In this document: positions 33,106 to 41,832 of the stretch, in pieces
Position numbering within the stretch: position 1 is the first letter of the stretch
Layout of the letters: each line of letters begins with the position of its first letter
NCBI RefSeq assembly: GCF_009793355.1
Contig: NZ_WTKP01000006.1
Location: forward strand, 186,001-250,000
DNA: 64,000 nt
Direction: 5' to 3'
From: Vreelandella zhuhanensis
GTDB taxonomy: Bacteria > Pseudomonadota > Gammaproteobacteria > Pseudomonadales > Halomonadaceae
Translations under genes and position numbers: made by a program
The notes under the pieces: generated by a model
Databases searched by the model: none
What the model saw: the letters and a program-made list of their open reading frames with translations, nothing else
Told to the model about the DNA's origin: nothing

Positions 33106-34233
33106 TCAACGTGAATGGGGGTCAATGGCCAGGCGTTCCACCGAATAAGGGGTATCGATCTGGCCTCTTTGATGAAGGAATGCCTCGAAACCGGCATAGC
33201 GCCGATAATCCAGAGCGGCCGGGCGCAAAGTCATGCGCCGCAAGATATCATTCCATGCGCCTTGATTGATCTCATTATCCAGGATGGGCTGTGCTTGAAC
33301 CATCAATTGCCATGCCTCGTCCGGGTGTTCGATTATCCACTGGCTGGCATTTTCCAGCGCCGTCACCAAGCGCGATATGACGTCACGATCACGGTGCATT
33401 TTCTCGCTGTTGGCTAACAGAATCAATCCATCATAGTGAGGGATGTCGAGCTTTCCCGTACGTAGCACGGTGGTGGCGACGCCGTCATTGGCCAGCTGGG
33501 GTGGGAGAAAGTGAAAGAAACCATCCGCCACGGCATCCACGCGTTGTTCGCGTAAGGCATCGGCCGCATCGTAATGCAGGTTTTCCGGGGGATTTTCGGA
33601 AACCAAGGGCGTTGCCGGTATCAGCTGAGAAAGAACCATCGCGCGGCTATCCTGCGTAGCGAAACCGTAATGCAATGCAGCAAATTCTTCGCTATTTTCC
33701 GGTGGCTGGTCGCCAGCGATGATGACCGCCGTCATGGGGGTTTCAATCAAGGTGGCAATACGCACAAGCGGCGCCCCTTTATGCACCTGCAGGTGCAATT
33801 GAGGTTGCCGGCTCAAGGCGAAGTCCACTTCACCGGCGGCCAGTAACTTGGTGGGCACCGAAGGATCGGCAGGCGTCGAAAGCGTTACCTGCAGCCCCTG
33901 TAAGCTGAAGAAATCACGTGCCTGCGCTATCACCAAGGCGGCATGCTGGGGGCTTAAATACCAGTCGAGCATGATGTCGATCATCTTGACCGGTGGCGGC
34001 TCTAATGGGGCTGGTGGGGTGAAAGCCATCTCGGGGACTTCAGGTTCTTCCTCAATGGAAGGGGAGAACAGAAAAAAAGGAACCTCGACTTGGCTATCCA
34101 GGGTGAGGGGGGCAGCAGGTGCCTCGGCGGGAGTAGCCTCATCGGTTTGCTCGGCTAGCGCTGCCGACAGCGGGTAAGCGAGTGTCGCGACCAGGCTCAG
34201 CAGGATAATTCCCAAAGGAAGGCGTCCAGGCAT
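33106..34233 (-). CDS. NMT1/ThiY/SsuA-like periplasmic substrate-binding protein
   Basis: 375 aa. Signal peptide of about 27 residues (LGIILLSLVATLAYPLSAALA), then a proline- and glutamate-rich spacer (to about residue 85), then the binding domain. MLDWYLSPQHAALVIAQARDFF is the opening of THI5/NMT1-type proteins (W-x-x-x-x-x-H-x-x-x-x-A-x-x-x-G/DFF), and DFALSRQPQLHLQVHKGAPLV follows. Relatives bind hydroxymethylpyrimidine, sulfonates or nitrates for ABC import. No permease or ATPase gene is adjacent, and the long spacer is unusual. Confidence 0.85.
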   Translation of the reverse strand: MPGRLPLGIILLSLVATLAYPLSAALAEQTDEATPAEAPAAPLTLDSQVEVPFFLFSPSIEEEPEVPEMAFTPPAPLEPPPVKMIDIMLDWYLSPQHAALVIAQARDFFSLQGLQVTLSTPADPSVPTKLLAAGEVDFALSRQPQLHLQVHKGAPLVRIATLIETPMTAVIIAGDQPPENSEEFAALHYGFATQDSRAMVLSQLIPATPLVSENPPENLHYDAADALREQRVDAVADGFFHFLPPQLANDGVATTVLRTGKLDIPHYDGLILLANSEKMHRDRDVISRLVTALENASQWIIEHPDEAWQLMVQAQPILDNEINQGAWNDILRRMTLRPAALDYRRYAGFEAFLHQRGQIDTPYSVERLAIDPHSR

Positions 34234-34399
34234 GGGGGCTTGGCTCCAAGGTGGTTGTTACCTTGGAGTGTATCCGCTTGCGAAACGCCCTGACCAGCGC
34301 AACATAACACCTTCTTATTAAACCGCTTAACGTCGGCGTCGGTAAATTACGCGGGGCATGCGATAATGACTGCCTCGATGCATAGAGGGATCAGGCGCG

Positions 34400-36106
34400 A
34401 TGGAGGCAATCAATACGCTTTTCTTGGTAAGCGGCTTTTTGTTGGCGCTCAGTATTCTGGCCAGCCGTTTATCTTCGATCATGGGAGTACCTCTGCTGCT
34501 GATCTTTCTGGCGCTGGGTATGCTGGCGGGAGAGGAAGGCCTGCTGGGGCTTCAATTCGACGATTACTCCTTAGCGTTTGTCATCGGGCATCTGGCACTG
34601 GCCATGATCCTGCTCGATGGTGGCTTGCGTACGCGCTTGAAAACGTTCCGTGTAGGCTTCAAGCCGGCGCTAACGCTTGCCACGCTTGGGGTGTTCATCA
34701 CAAGCGGCCTTGTGGGCTTGATTGCCACCTGGATTTTCGATCTCACGCTGATCGAGGGCTTTCTGGTTGGCGCGATCGTCGGCTCCACGGATGCCGCAGC
34801 GGTGTTTTCCATGCTCAGCGGCCGCGGGGTCAATCTCAACGAAAGGGTGGGGGCTACCCTGGAAATCGAGTCGGGTACCAACGACCCGATGGCAATTTTT
34901 CTGACGGTCATGCTGGTGGAACTCCTGGTGGGTGATATCGGCGGCCCCTTGGAAACGCTCGGTTTTCTGCTCATGCAATTTGGTCTGGGCCTGGTAATCG
35001 GCTTGGGTGGCGGTTGGTTGAGTGCCAAGTTGTTGCGTTGGCTGGACCTGGCGCCTGGTCTCTATGCCATGCTCGCCTTGGGGTTGGGTTTCAGTGTCTT
35101 CGGCCTGACCAGTGTGTTCGGCGGCAGTGGCTTTCTGGCGATATACCTTGCTGGTTTGATGATCGGCAATCAGCCGGGACGCCATCTCAATTTCATTCTT
35201 CCGGTACATGATGGCCTGGCCTGGCTGAGTCAAATCGGTCTGTTTCTCGTGTTAGGACTTTTGGTGACGCCCAGCGAGCTGTGGGAATATGCGTTGCCAG
35301 CGTCGCTGGTGGCGTTGGCACTAATTTTTGTCGCTCGGCCCTTGGCGGTTCTGATTACCATCAAGCCTTTTTTCAAGTTCCGCTGGCGTGAAACCTTCTT
35401 TATCGCCTGGGTGGGGTTGCGTGGCGCAGTCCCCATTGTATTGGCGATTTTTCCGCTCATCGGCGGCGTGGAAAATGCTTCGCTCTACTTCAATGTCGCC
35501 TTTGCCGTGGTGCTGATGTCGCTGCTGATACAGGGGGGATCGTTAACCCTGGTGGCTCGCTGGTTACGGGTGGAGGTGCCGATCGGCGTGACACCCAATC
35601 GACGCGGCCCCTTGGGCATCCTGCCCGAAAACGACTATGAAATGTTCGTCTATGAAGTGGAAAACAAGGACCTGGAAGAGGTGCCGATTCGCTTGCTGCG
35701 GTTTCCTTCCGGGGCCTTGATCTCGGCGCTGTTCCGTAATCATGCGATGCTACACCCCAAGGGCAGTACCCGCTTGCATGCGGGAGATGTGATTTGTGTG
35801 ATTGGCCGTACGGAAGACTTGCCGGCCCTGAACCGCTTGTTCAATGGCGACTCCAAGCTGAAGCAGGAGCGCGCCTTCTTCGGGACTTTTACTCTCGATG
35901 GTTCGGCGTTGATGCAAGACGTCGCCCAGGCATACGGGCTCACTCTCAGCCCCGGGGAGCACGATATGACCTTGGATGAGTTTGTGTCGCTTCGAGTCGG
36001 TGGCCACCCGGTAGTGGGGGATGATGTTGATTGGCACGGAATTCACTGGGTAGTCAGTGAGATGGAAGGAGGCAAGATCACCCGCGTGGGCCTGCGTCTT
36101 TATTAA
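34400..36106 (+). CDS. cvrA: CvrA/NhaP2-type cation:proton antiporter
   Basis: 568 aa. Twelve or so transmembrane segments of the CPA1 family occupy the first 390 residues. VGAIVGSTDAAAVFSML and ESGTNDPMAIFLTV hold the conserved ion-translocation aspartates. A cytoplasmic TrkA_C-like domain (about 405-490, LRLHAGDVICVIGR-type strand pattern) and a CorC/transporter-associated end follow. NhaP2/CvrA proteins exchange K+ or Na+ for H+ and protect against high cytoplasmic K+. The ATG at 34400 follows AGAGGGA at suitable spacing. Confidence 0.92.
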   Translation: MEAINTLFLVSGFLLALSILASRLSSIMGVPLLLIFLALGMLAGEEGLLGLQFDDYSLAFVIGHLALAMILLDGGLRTRLKTFRVGFKPALTLATLGVFITSGLVGLIATWIFDLTLIEGFLVGAIVGSTDAAAVFSMLSGRGVNLNERVGATLEIESGTNDPMAIFLTVMLVELLVGDIGGPLETLGFLLMQFGLGLVIGLGGGWLSAKLLRWLDLAPGLYAMLALGLGFSVFGLTSVFGGSGFLAIYLAGLMIGNQPGRHLNFILPVHDGLAWLSQIGLFLVLGLLVTPSELWEYALPASLVALALIFVARPLAVLITIKPFFKFRWRETFFIAWVGLRGAVPIVLAIFPLIGGVENASLYFNVAFAVVLMSLLIQGGSLTLVARWLRVEVPIGVTPNRRGPLGILPENDYEMFVYEVENKDLEEVPIRLLRFPSGALISALFRNHAMLHPKGSTRLHAGDVICVIGRTEDLPALNRLFNGDSKLKQERAFFGTFTLDGSALMQDVAQAYGLTLSPGEHDMTLDEFVSLRVGGHPVVGDDVDWHGIHWVVSEMEGGKITRVGLRLY

Positions 36107-36154
36107 CCCCATTGACTCACGGAAAAATCCTGATATTATATGCACCACCAAGTC

Positions 36155-36245
36155 GGAGGGATGGCAGAGCGGTTGAATGCACCGGTCTTGAAAACCGGCG
36201 TAGGCTAATAACCTACCCAGGGTTCGAATCCCTGTCCCTCCGCCA
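36155..36245 (+). tRNA. tRNA-Ser (anticodon UGA)
   Basis: Acceptor GGAGGGA (36155-36161) pairs with TCCCTCC (36235-36241); discriminator G and encoded CCA end at 36245. The anticodon stem CCGGT/ACCGG encloses CTTGAAA, giving UGA. A long variable arm (GTAGGCTAATAACCTAC) is typical of serine tRNAs, and the T loop is GGTTCGAATCC. Its 3' end is the attachment site of island B and is kept intact by the left copy of the 19-bp repeat. Confidence 0.97.
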
Positions 36246-36247
36246 GT
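36229..36247 (+). repeat. Left attachment site (attL) of the tRNA-Ser island
   Basis: The 19-bp sequence TCCCTGTCCCTCCGCCAGT covers the tRNA T-arm/acceptor 3' end and recurs exactly at 49912-49930. Homology stops on both sides, as expected for the core of tyrosine-integrase recombination. Confidence 0.9.
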
Positions 36248-36309
36248 ACAACAGAAAGGCCATGTTTCAGAGTCTAATCAAAGGCTTACGAGACATGGCC
36301 TTTTGCTTA

Positions 36310-36332
36310 TTTACCACATGTATTTACCACAT
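36310..36332 (+). repeat. Left arm-type integrase-binding repeats
   Basis: Two copies of TTTACCACATG (the second ending in ACAT) start 13 bp apart at 36310 and 36323. The same pair with the same spacing lies next to the right attachment site (49827-49850). Their position inside both ends marks them as probable arm sites of the integrase at 48515-49804. Confidence 0.7.
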
Positions 36333-36427
36333 CCCTGTAAGCTAATTTCTTGATCCACGGCTAATGCTCTGTGTCCAATGTTACTTTACACTTATAATCT
36401 CTCAATAGATTTAGGTGGGATTTATAT

Positions 36428-36535
36428 ATGGAAATTGAGGATTTATACCGTGACAGTGTGGCGATAGAGAAGCTGAGTGGTGAAACTCTTGGGCCGGTGA
36501 AGGCCTTAGTTCTGAAGGGAAAAATTTATGGATAG
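36428..36535 (+). CDS. 35-aa ORF overlapping the Abi gene start
   Basis: ATG at 36428 to TAG at 36533-36535. The peptide begins MEIEDLYRDSVAIEKLSG and ends GKIYG. The end overlaps the abortive-infection gene start by 8 bases (ATGGATAG), which suggests translational coupling. A GGTGGGA stretch lies about nine bases before the ATG. Whether the peptide is a functional partner, for example a small antitoxin or leader, cannot be told from sequence. Confidence 0.5.
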   Translation: MEIEDLYRDSVAIEKLSGETLGPVKALVLKGKIYG

Positions 36536-37271
36536 ACATTTCCTGTTAGAACAGGCTGAATCAATGCAGAATATGATGGTGGATCGTGCTACGGGAGGTA
36601 TGCCTTCTGACTTTGAATATGCCAAGGTTCGATCAAGCCTATTGTCTGATGCTGGCATAACGCCGCTTGTACCTCAGATGGTGAAAACTTGCCGATCCAC
36701 AGGTCAGTTTTGGGCTTCTATCAAAAAAATCGACCAATATGAACCGCGAAGGCAATATATCTGGAATGAGTTTAGGCTGCTTCTAGACAAGTTAGAAGAG
36801 GTTGGATCACCGTCAGACTCGGCTATCGGTGAAACCCTGGAGAAGTTCGACTCTGCCCATGTACATGCTGCGTGGCAAAAAACCCTAGATCGAAGAACTT
36901 CAGACCCTGAAGGCGCTATTACCATGGCAAAGTCTTTGGTCGAGAGCGTTTGCAAACACATCATTGAACAAGTTGAGGGACAGGAATACACGGGTAAAAG
37001 CGATGATCTGCCCGCCTTGTACCGAAAAGCATCGCTCGCACTTAACCTTTCGCCAGAACAACACATGGAAGAGACCTTCAAGCGCATTCTTGGCGGTTGC
37101 TCCAACATCGTGACTGGTCTTGGAGAGTTGCGTAACAAGGTTGGGGATGCCCACGGCCAAGGCCCACGGCCAATCAAACCGAAACCTCGACATGCTGAAT
37201 TAGCGGTTAATCTTGCTGGAACAATGGCTGCTTTCCTAATAGCTACTCTTGAGGCTCGACCCCATCCCTGA
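36528..37271 (+). CDS. Abortive infection family protein (Abi_C domain)
   Basis: 247 aa. The C-terminal 120 residues match the Abi_C family: DPEGAITMAKSLVESVCKHI, then DDLPALYRKASLALNLSP, then FKRILGGCSNIVTGLGELRN and GDAHG. These resemble HEPN-like helical RNase folds, with R-N-x-x-G-D-x-H as the candidate active site. Such proteins confer phage resistance by harming the infected host cell. AAGGGA lies upstream of the ATG. It is convergent with, and overlaps by 29 bases, the FRG gene, so expression of one may affect the other. Confidence 0.85.
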   Translation: MDRHFLLEQAESMQNMMVDRATGGMPSDFEYAKVRSSLLSDAGITPLVPQMVKTCRSTGQFWASIKKIDQYEPRRQYIWNEFRLLLDKLEEVGSPSDSAIGETLEKFDSAHVHAAWQKTLDRRTSDPEGAITMAKSLVESVCKHIIEQVEGQEYTGKSDDLPALYRKASLALNLSPEQHMEETFKRILGGCSNIVTGLGELRNKVGDAHGQGPRPIKPKPRHAELAVNLAGTMAAFLIATLEARPHP

Positions 37272-38130
37272 TCTCTTGGTCTAAATCTTCAAGCAACATG
37301 GCTTCAGTCGCGTTTTTCGCCGCACCGTCATAGCCAGGAAAAAGGGTTGCAATTGTTACTCCCAGTCTTTCAAGATGTTGCATTAATCCCTTTGCTTCTG
37401 AAAGAGGGAGAAGATGCCGTTTAAGATAAGTATGGGATAATTCGTGGTTATTTATATCGAGGCTATCTAATTCAAACCCTTTTATGAACGTGAACATGCC
37501 CTTTTGGGCTGCTAGGTTCTTACTGGTTGAGCCAGGAGCTTTTCTGATTCTGAATGTATTCTTAAAAGAACCTGCTGCATTGCTGTCAAGCTCAACAATG
37601 CTCACCATCCAGGTTGATAGGTCTGCTTCGTTGCCTTGTCTGACTCGTTCGTTTAAAGCCTGGGAGACAGCGAAGTAGCAAGCAACCAAAGGAGAGCTAG
37701 TCCAATCCAAGAGCCGCGTAGGTACACCGTGATGCTGGGCTTGTGCCAGAAACCGGAAGACAGAATCTTGATCTGTGGGCCATAAGCTTGGGAATTTAAA
37801 TAGATCAACGTTTCGACCTTGGCTGTTTTGACCTGTTGGCTCCATAAGGAAGTTCCTAAGCTCGTTGCTATCGCCAGCGACTTGAAGCCCAGCATCGTCA
37901 CAGGCATTTACGAACCAAGACAGGTATGCAATTTCCTTAAATGTTTTTGAGTTCCCACCATAGATAGCTTCTAGTTTTCTAGAGGCTTTGGCTCTAACTA
38001 TGGACGGACTAAGTGTATGGTGATGGTGGCCAAGTCCCCTATAAATAAGCCCAGGACGTTGATCAGACACGAAATGCTGAAGAAGGCTCGATGCGGTAAG
38101 GTGCAGATTGTCCTTTGATTCATCCCACAT
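37243..38130 (-). CDS. FRG-domain protein
   Basis: 295 aa. Near the N-terminus LIYRGLGHHHHTLSPSIVR carries the F/Y-R-G motif that names the family, and further on FLAQAQHHGVPTRLLDWTSSPLVACYFA is the second conserved block. The rest (NLAAQKGMFTFI, then HTYLKRHLLPL) fits FRG proteins, which occur mostly in prophages and defence islands and resemble ADP-ribosyltransferase-like folds. Target unknown. It faces the Abi_C gene tail to tail with a 29-base overlap, so the two are likely cargo of the same defence locus. Confidence 0.85.
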   Translation of the reverse strand: MWDESKDNLHLTASSLLQHFVSDQRPGLIYRGLGHHHHTLSPSIVRAKASRKLEAIYGGNSKTFKEIAYLSWFVNACDDAGLQVAGDSNELRNFLMEPTGQNSQGRNVDLFKFPSLWPTDQDSVFRFLAQAQHHGVPTRLLDWTSSPLVACYFAVSQALNERVRQGNEADLSTWMVSIVELDSNAAGSFKNTFRIRKAPGSTSKNLAAQKGMFTFIKGFELDSLDINNHELSHTYLKRHLLPLSEAKGLMQHLERLGVTIATLFPGYDGAAKNATEAMLLEDLDQEIRDGVEPQE

Positions 38131-38264
38131 AGTTTATGCCAGCCTTTTAAAAGAAAAATAACAGTTTACCGTCCCGCTTTCCTAATGATCCAAAAAAATT
38201 ACCCCTCCACTAATGAATGATTATAACTAAAATTCATCGGAAATGTTTTTTTAATAGCTATTAT

Positions 38265-38837
38265 TTATGAATAGCAATTAGCTGACCGACAGGCTCGCTT
38301 CACTGAGGCCGGAGAGATACTGAAGTGTATGGCTGTAGCTTTGATGCTGGCGCTGTTATCCTTACGCCACTGAGATACATCCTCATCATTGATAACCTTC
38401 TCCCTACCTAGAGCCTTACCTTCAGCCTTGGCTCTCTTGATACCCTGCATCTGACGTTCCTTGATATTGGATCGTTCAAGCTCAGCCATAGCAGACAGCA
38501 TGGTTAGCATTGCTTTACCCATCGGTGTACTCATGTCAAAGCCTTCACGGAGCGACAGGACAGCTACTCCCTTGGAGTTAAGCTTCTCGACTGTCTCTAG
38601 TACATCAACAGTGTTCCGTCCTAGTCTGTCGATTGCATAGACGATGACAGTGTCTCCCTCTCTGACATAGTTCAATAGCTCACCAAGTCCTTTCCTATCC
38701 TGTGCCTTTATCAGCCCAGAGGTAGCCTCATCGACAAACCAACGGTCTACCTTGTGGCGCTCCAAGATGGTAGCTCGCTGTGTATTGGTGGACTGATCCT
38801 CAGTACTGACCCGAACGTAAGCAATGGTGGCTGACAT
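38265..38837 (-). CDS. Serine recombinase (resolvase/invertase family)
   Basis: 190 aa from the ATG at 38837 (MSATIAYVRVSTEDQ); an upstream in-frame start at 38861 is possible. Catalytic features are IAYVRVSTEDQS with the serine, AIDRLGRNTVDVLETVEKL, and MLTMLSAMAELERSNIKERQ as the E-helix. The C-terminal HTH (VSQWRKDNSASIKATAIHFS, then ISPASVKRACR) has a sequence also found twice in the gene at 39738. It may resolve multimers or invert a segment of the island. Confidence 0.92.
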   Translation of the reverse strand: MSATIAYVRVSTEDQSTNTQRATILERHKVDRWFVDEATSGLIKAQDRKGLGELLNYVREGDTVIVYAIDRLGRNTVDVLETVEKLNSKGVAVLSLREGFDMSTPMGKAMLTMLSAMAELERSNIKERQMQGIKRAKAEGKALGREKVINDEDVSQWRKDNSASIKATAIHFSISPASVKRACRSANCYS

Positions 38838-38861
38838 ATCGGTTGCTCCTTTTATCATCAT

Positions 38862-39267
38862 GGTGGCTCATTGAGTATGGCTCATAATGTAGAGAATGGC
38901 TCATTAAATATCAACACAAATGATCCACTCTATAAGAGGAGACAGTGAGTAGCTCACAGGGTACACCTTATGAGCCAAGCGTTAGAGGATAGACAGGCAG
39001 TCAGTCAGAGAGACACAGGTAGCCAGTCAGACAGAGAGACAGGTAGGGTAGGTAGGTAAAGGATTAGATAGGGGTAGGGTAGGTAATAAAAAGATCATCT
39101 CATGAATACCCTAGGCTCTCACATCAAGGCGGGCCATGGGGAATTTGACCTGCATATTATACATAAATACTTGCTCAGATTTTTGTGATGAAATAATCTC
39201 CTTAAAGATATCCCCTGTCAGTTCCCCTCAGGCTCACCCTCAGTCACTCTCTCAGGCTCTCTCACAG
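38862..39267. other. Low-complexity intergenic region
   Basis: About 400 bases without a gene. The part from 38975 to 39090 is built of repeated short words (CAGTCAGTCAGAGAGACA, then GGTAGGGTAGGTAGGTA and similar), purine-rich on +. No terminator or RNA fold I can support. The upstream promoter of the serine recombinase must lie near 38840-38900, where GTGGCTCAT/ATGGCTCAT repeats occur. Confidence 0.45.
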
Positions 39268-39651
39268 CTACTCCTGTACTAACAGGTAGAACAGGGCGAT
39301 GGCTGCCTCTAACGCCTCTGTGCCTTCTCTGAAGGAGTCTGGGACGGATGCCCACCCTGGCCCATTCTGTCTGGATAACCTCAGGCTCAGGATAGAGCTA
39401 CGTCCAGCACAAGTTTTCTTATGGAATGTATTAGGGTCGAACTTCTTTATCTCAAGCATAACGTCAAGGGACAACACTAAGTTGTAGTCGATCAGATATA
39501 CAGGAGAGCCAATCCTACAGATTATCTTATAGAGTTCCTCTATCTTGTCTTGAGGTGACTCTCCTTGGATTTCACTGAGGTCTCTCAGGACTGTTCCTTC
39601 TACTGGCTTTACTAATGATTCTATTGCTGGCGCTTGGGTCATCGTCATCAT
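39268..39651 (-). CDS. Hypothetical protein
   Basis: 127 aa of unknown family. Mostly helical and soluble. SPQDKIEELYKIICRIG and EALEAAIALFYLLVQE look like helix-rich ends flanking a basic middle (KTCAGRSSILSLRLSRQN). Codon use and orientation match the neighbouring genes from 38265 to 43214, which appear to form one leftward module of the island. No motif gives a function. Confidence 0.5.
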   Translation of the reverse strand: MMTMTQAPAIESLVKPVEGTVLRDLSEIQGESPQDKIEELYKIICRIGSPVYLIDYNLVLSLDVMLEIKKFDPNTFHKKTCAGRSSILSLRLSRQNGPGWASVPDSFREGTEALEAAIALFYLLVQE

Positions 39652-39737
39652 AGTTATTCACCTCTCTCTCTATCTATTTACTTTTTACATATGAATGAAT
39701 GCACGGGGAGGACAGGAGAAACTCACCACCACAGAGA

Positions 39738-40280
39738 TTATCCTAGGTAGGCTCCATACTCCCGACAGGCTCTCACCACTGTAGACTGACTCACTCCAAA
39801 TGTTTTGGCAGTCACACTTGAGCTTGCCTTGTGAGTCTTGCGATAGTCAGCGATAGCCTTCCAGTCAGCCCGGAAAGAGGCTCCCCCAGACGGCACAGGA
39901 GATTTATAGGATAGACCTGCTTTACTCCAGATCATCTGAACAGACCGTGGATTGACTCCGAAGTGTTCAGCAGTCATCCGTTTAGACGCCTTGTTATCCA
40001 GACGCCACTTGATAACTTCCTCATGGTCAACCTTGCGCTTACGTCCCAACTTAATCTTTGCCTTATCGTTAGTAGCGCCAGCAGCAGCGCCAGTGTTAGT
40101 TTCTGCATTATCATTAAGAAGGGTATTATTCATTTCTCTCACTCCTTTTTCTATTGTATTGGTGATGGTTGTGTGTTGTGTGTATGTTTTTTCTTTGTTG
40201 TCAGTAGAGACTAGCGTTGCCCAGCAGATAGGAGACCACAAGGCTCCCATGAGAATGACAGTCCAAACAGTTCCACTCAT
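39738..40280 (-). CDS. Double-HTH protein made of two resolvase-type DNA-binding domains
   Basis: 180 aa from the ATG at 40280, which overlaps the previous stop (TGATG). A second start at 40133 has a strong AAGGAG and would give 131 aa without the hydrophobic N-terminus. The useful part is two copies of an HTH: VIKWRLDNKASKRMTAEHFG plus VNPRSVQMIW, and AIADYRKTHKASSSVTAKTFG plus VSQSTVVRACR. Both resemble the C-terminal domain of the serine recombinase at 38265. No catalytic domain is present, so it may compete for or organise recombinase sites, or repress. Start unresolved. Confidence 0.7.
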   Translation of the reverse strand: MSGTVWTVILMGALWSPICWATLVSTDNKEKTYTQHTTITNTIEKGVREMNNTLLNDNAETNTGAAAGATNDKAKIKLGRKRKVDHEEVIKWRLDNKASKRMTAEHFGVNPRSVQMIWSKAGLSYKSPVPSGGASFRADWKAIADYRKTHKASSSVTAKTFGVSQSTVVRACREYGAYLG

Positions 40281-41134
40281 CAGACTGCCTCCTTATCTAG
40301 GGCATACCCTATTAGGTATCTGTCAGGATTAATCTTGTTTGCATGGACAGTACAGATCATATCCTGTATCTGTTTCCTGTCAGTTATTCCTGACTGAATC
40401 AAGGAGGAAGCAAACTGGAGAGCATCACGGTATACCTTTAGGTCATCCCTGTTGAGAACGTCACGGATACCCTTTCCCTTAGTCCCTGCAATCTTATTCA
40501 AGGCCTCACGCCATTCACTGGAAGGCAGTCCTGTTACGACCTCAGTTACCATCCCCTTGAGGAAACGTTCAGTATCGTGTGCAAACAGCTTAGAGCCGGT
40601 CTTAGAGATGACGCTGTGATAAACGCTTTTGTCTATTTCAGTGAGATGCTCAGTTCTGATAGGCCGGTAACGTTCCATCCTTAACACGCATTCTTCCATA
40701 TCAAGGAAGTACTGACGAATCTCATAGCCTTCTAGTGTACGGGCTTGCATGGCAAGGTGAGCAGCGAAGTCTCGGGAAACCTGATAGTTAATCTTGGGTC
40801 TCCCTTTTGTCTGCTCATAGAACTGGACAATCTCAGTGCTGAAATCTTTCGGACTTTTTAGGGCAAAAGTTTCTTGGGCCATCATTGGCTTGATATAATC
40901 CTCAGCCCACTTGCGAAACTCTCTGTGAGGCTTGCCGATTCTTTCCCATAGCTTCCGGGCATTAACTTGTGGTGCCTGTCTGTCTTCTACTAGAGGCAGA
41001 ACACGGCGAACCTTCAGCATCCTGTCAGCTTGTTCTTCAGTGAACTCTAAGGCTGACACTAGGGTCTTCCTAGGAGCATGGTTTATGTCAATAATAATGG
41101 AACGTCCATCTCGTAGGGTTTTCTTGTTGCTCAT
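40280..41134 (-). CDS. AntA/AntB-type phage antirepressor
   Basis: 284 aa from the ATG at 41134, which has AAGGAA upstream; the longer frame adds 13 residues from 41173. The AntA/AntB region reads PQVNARKLWERIGKPHREF, KWAEDYI, GRPKINYQVSRDFAAHLAMQ, ARTLEGYEIRQYFLDMEE. The C-terminal half is a separate helical domain. Antirepressors of this kind counter phage-type repressors and control induction or immunity. It overlaps the double-HTH gene by one base (TGATG), so the two are co-translated. Confidence 0.82.
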   Translation of the reverse strand: MSNKKTLRDGRSIIIDINHAPRKTLVSALEFTEEQADRMLKVRRVLPLVEDRQAPQVNARKLWERIGKPHREFRKWAEDYIKPMMAQETFALKSPKDFSTEIVQFYEQTKGRPKINYQVSRDFAAHLAMQARTLEGYEIRQYFLDMEECVLRMERYRPIRTEHLTEIDKSVYHSVISKTGSKLFAHDTERFLKGMVTEVVTGLPSSEWREALNKIAGTKGKGIRDVLNRDDLKVYRDALQFASSLIQSGITDRKQIQDMICTVHANKINPDRYLIGYALDKEAV

Positions 41135-41352
41135 GATCGTTGGTTCCTTACTTGAAAGCACACCATCCCGCAAAGCGCATTCCCCCTTGGCTCACCGAAC
41201 ACCCCAACGATTAGGGCAGCCAGGGAGCAGAGAAGGATGATGCACTTTCAGGTATGGGCTCGGGTGAGTGTTAGGTCAGCTTTATATGCGTATTAGCTGT
41301 GCGACGGAGGAGAAGCTCTGTGTGAAGGAGTATAGCAGCAGGATGGGTCTCG

Positions 41353-41832
41353 TTAATCTGCCCACGCTTCTCTCGGTAGGAAGTTGACAGGGGAAATCCC
41401 AAGTTCTTCTAGGTCGAACTGGTCACACGGTGAGAAGTCCACAACAATACCCTCGAAGACTTCCTGAGGTGTGATCGTATGGGTCACGGTAGGATCATTA
41501 ATATCATCAATGACCGTCTCTACTGCCAGCTCCAAGGCAGCCACATAACGTATGTAGTCACCAGCGTTATCAGTGGAAAGCGGATGGATGCCATGCTTGA
41601 ACATGCGAAGGTTCATAGGATCGAAAGCTATATCGTGAACTGCGGTCAAGACGACAGCCTGAAGGTTACCTGCGGGGTAAGCGTGGTAGGAGAGTGTGGC
41701 TCTCGCTTTAAGAATGCGGTGGTATCCCTCTTTAAAAATGAGACGGTCGTGCGCTGAGGTTTCCTCTGTAATGATCCGCTTGACCGGAAGGAGGTTCATT
41801 GGGCCATCGTTGTTTAGGGTGATATCGATCAA
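41353..41832 (-). CDS. Hypothetical protein
   Basis: 159 aa of unknown family, acidic. Strand-rich middle (HRILKARATLSYHAYPAGNLQAVVLTAVHDI) and acidic C-terminus (VVDFSPCDQFDLEELGISPVN). AGGAGA lies before the ATG at 41832. It belongs to the same leftward module. No motif for function; a structural or regulatory role in the element is possible. Confidence 0.5.
   Translation of the reverse strand: MIDITLNNDGPMNLLPVKRIITEETSAHDRLIFKEGYHRILKARATLSYHAYPAGNLQAVVLTAVHDIAFDPMNLRMFKHGIHPLSTDNAGDYIRYVAALELAVETVIDDINDPTVTHTITPQEVFEGIVVDFSPCDQFDLEELGISPVNFLPREAWAD

Noticed and set aside
38975-39090. Possible CRISPR array
   Set aside because: Repeats are short words without regular 20-40-base units or spacers, and no cas genes are present.
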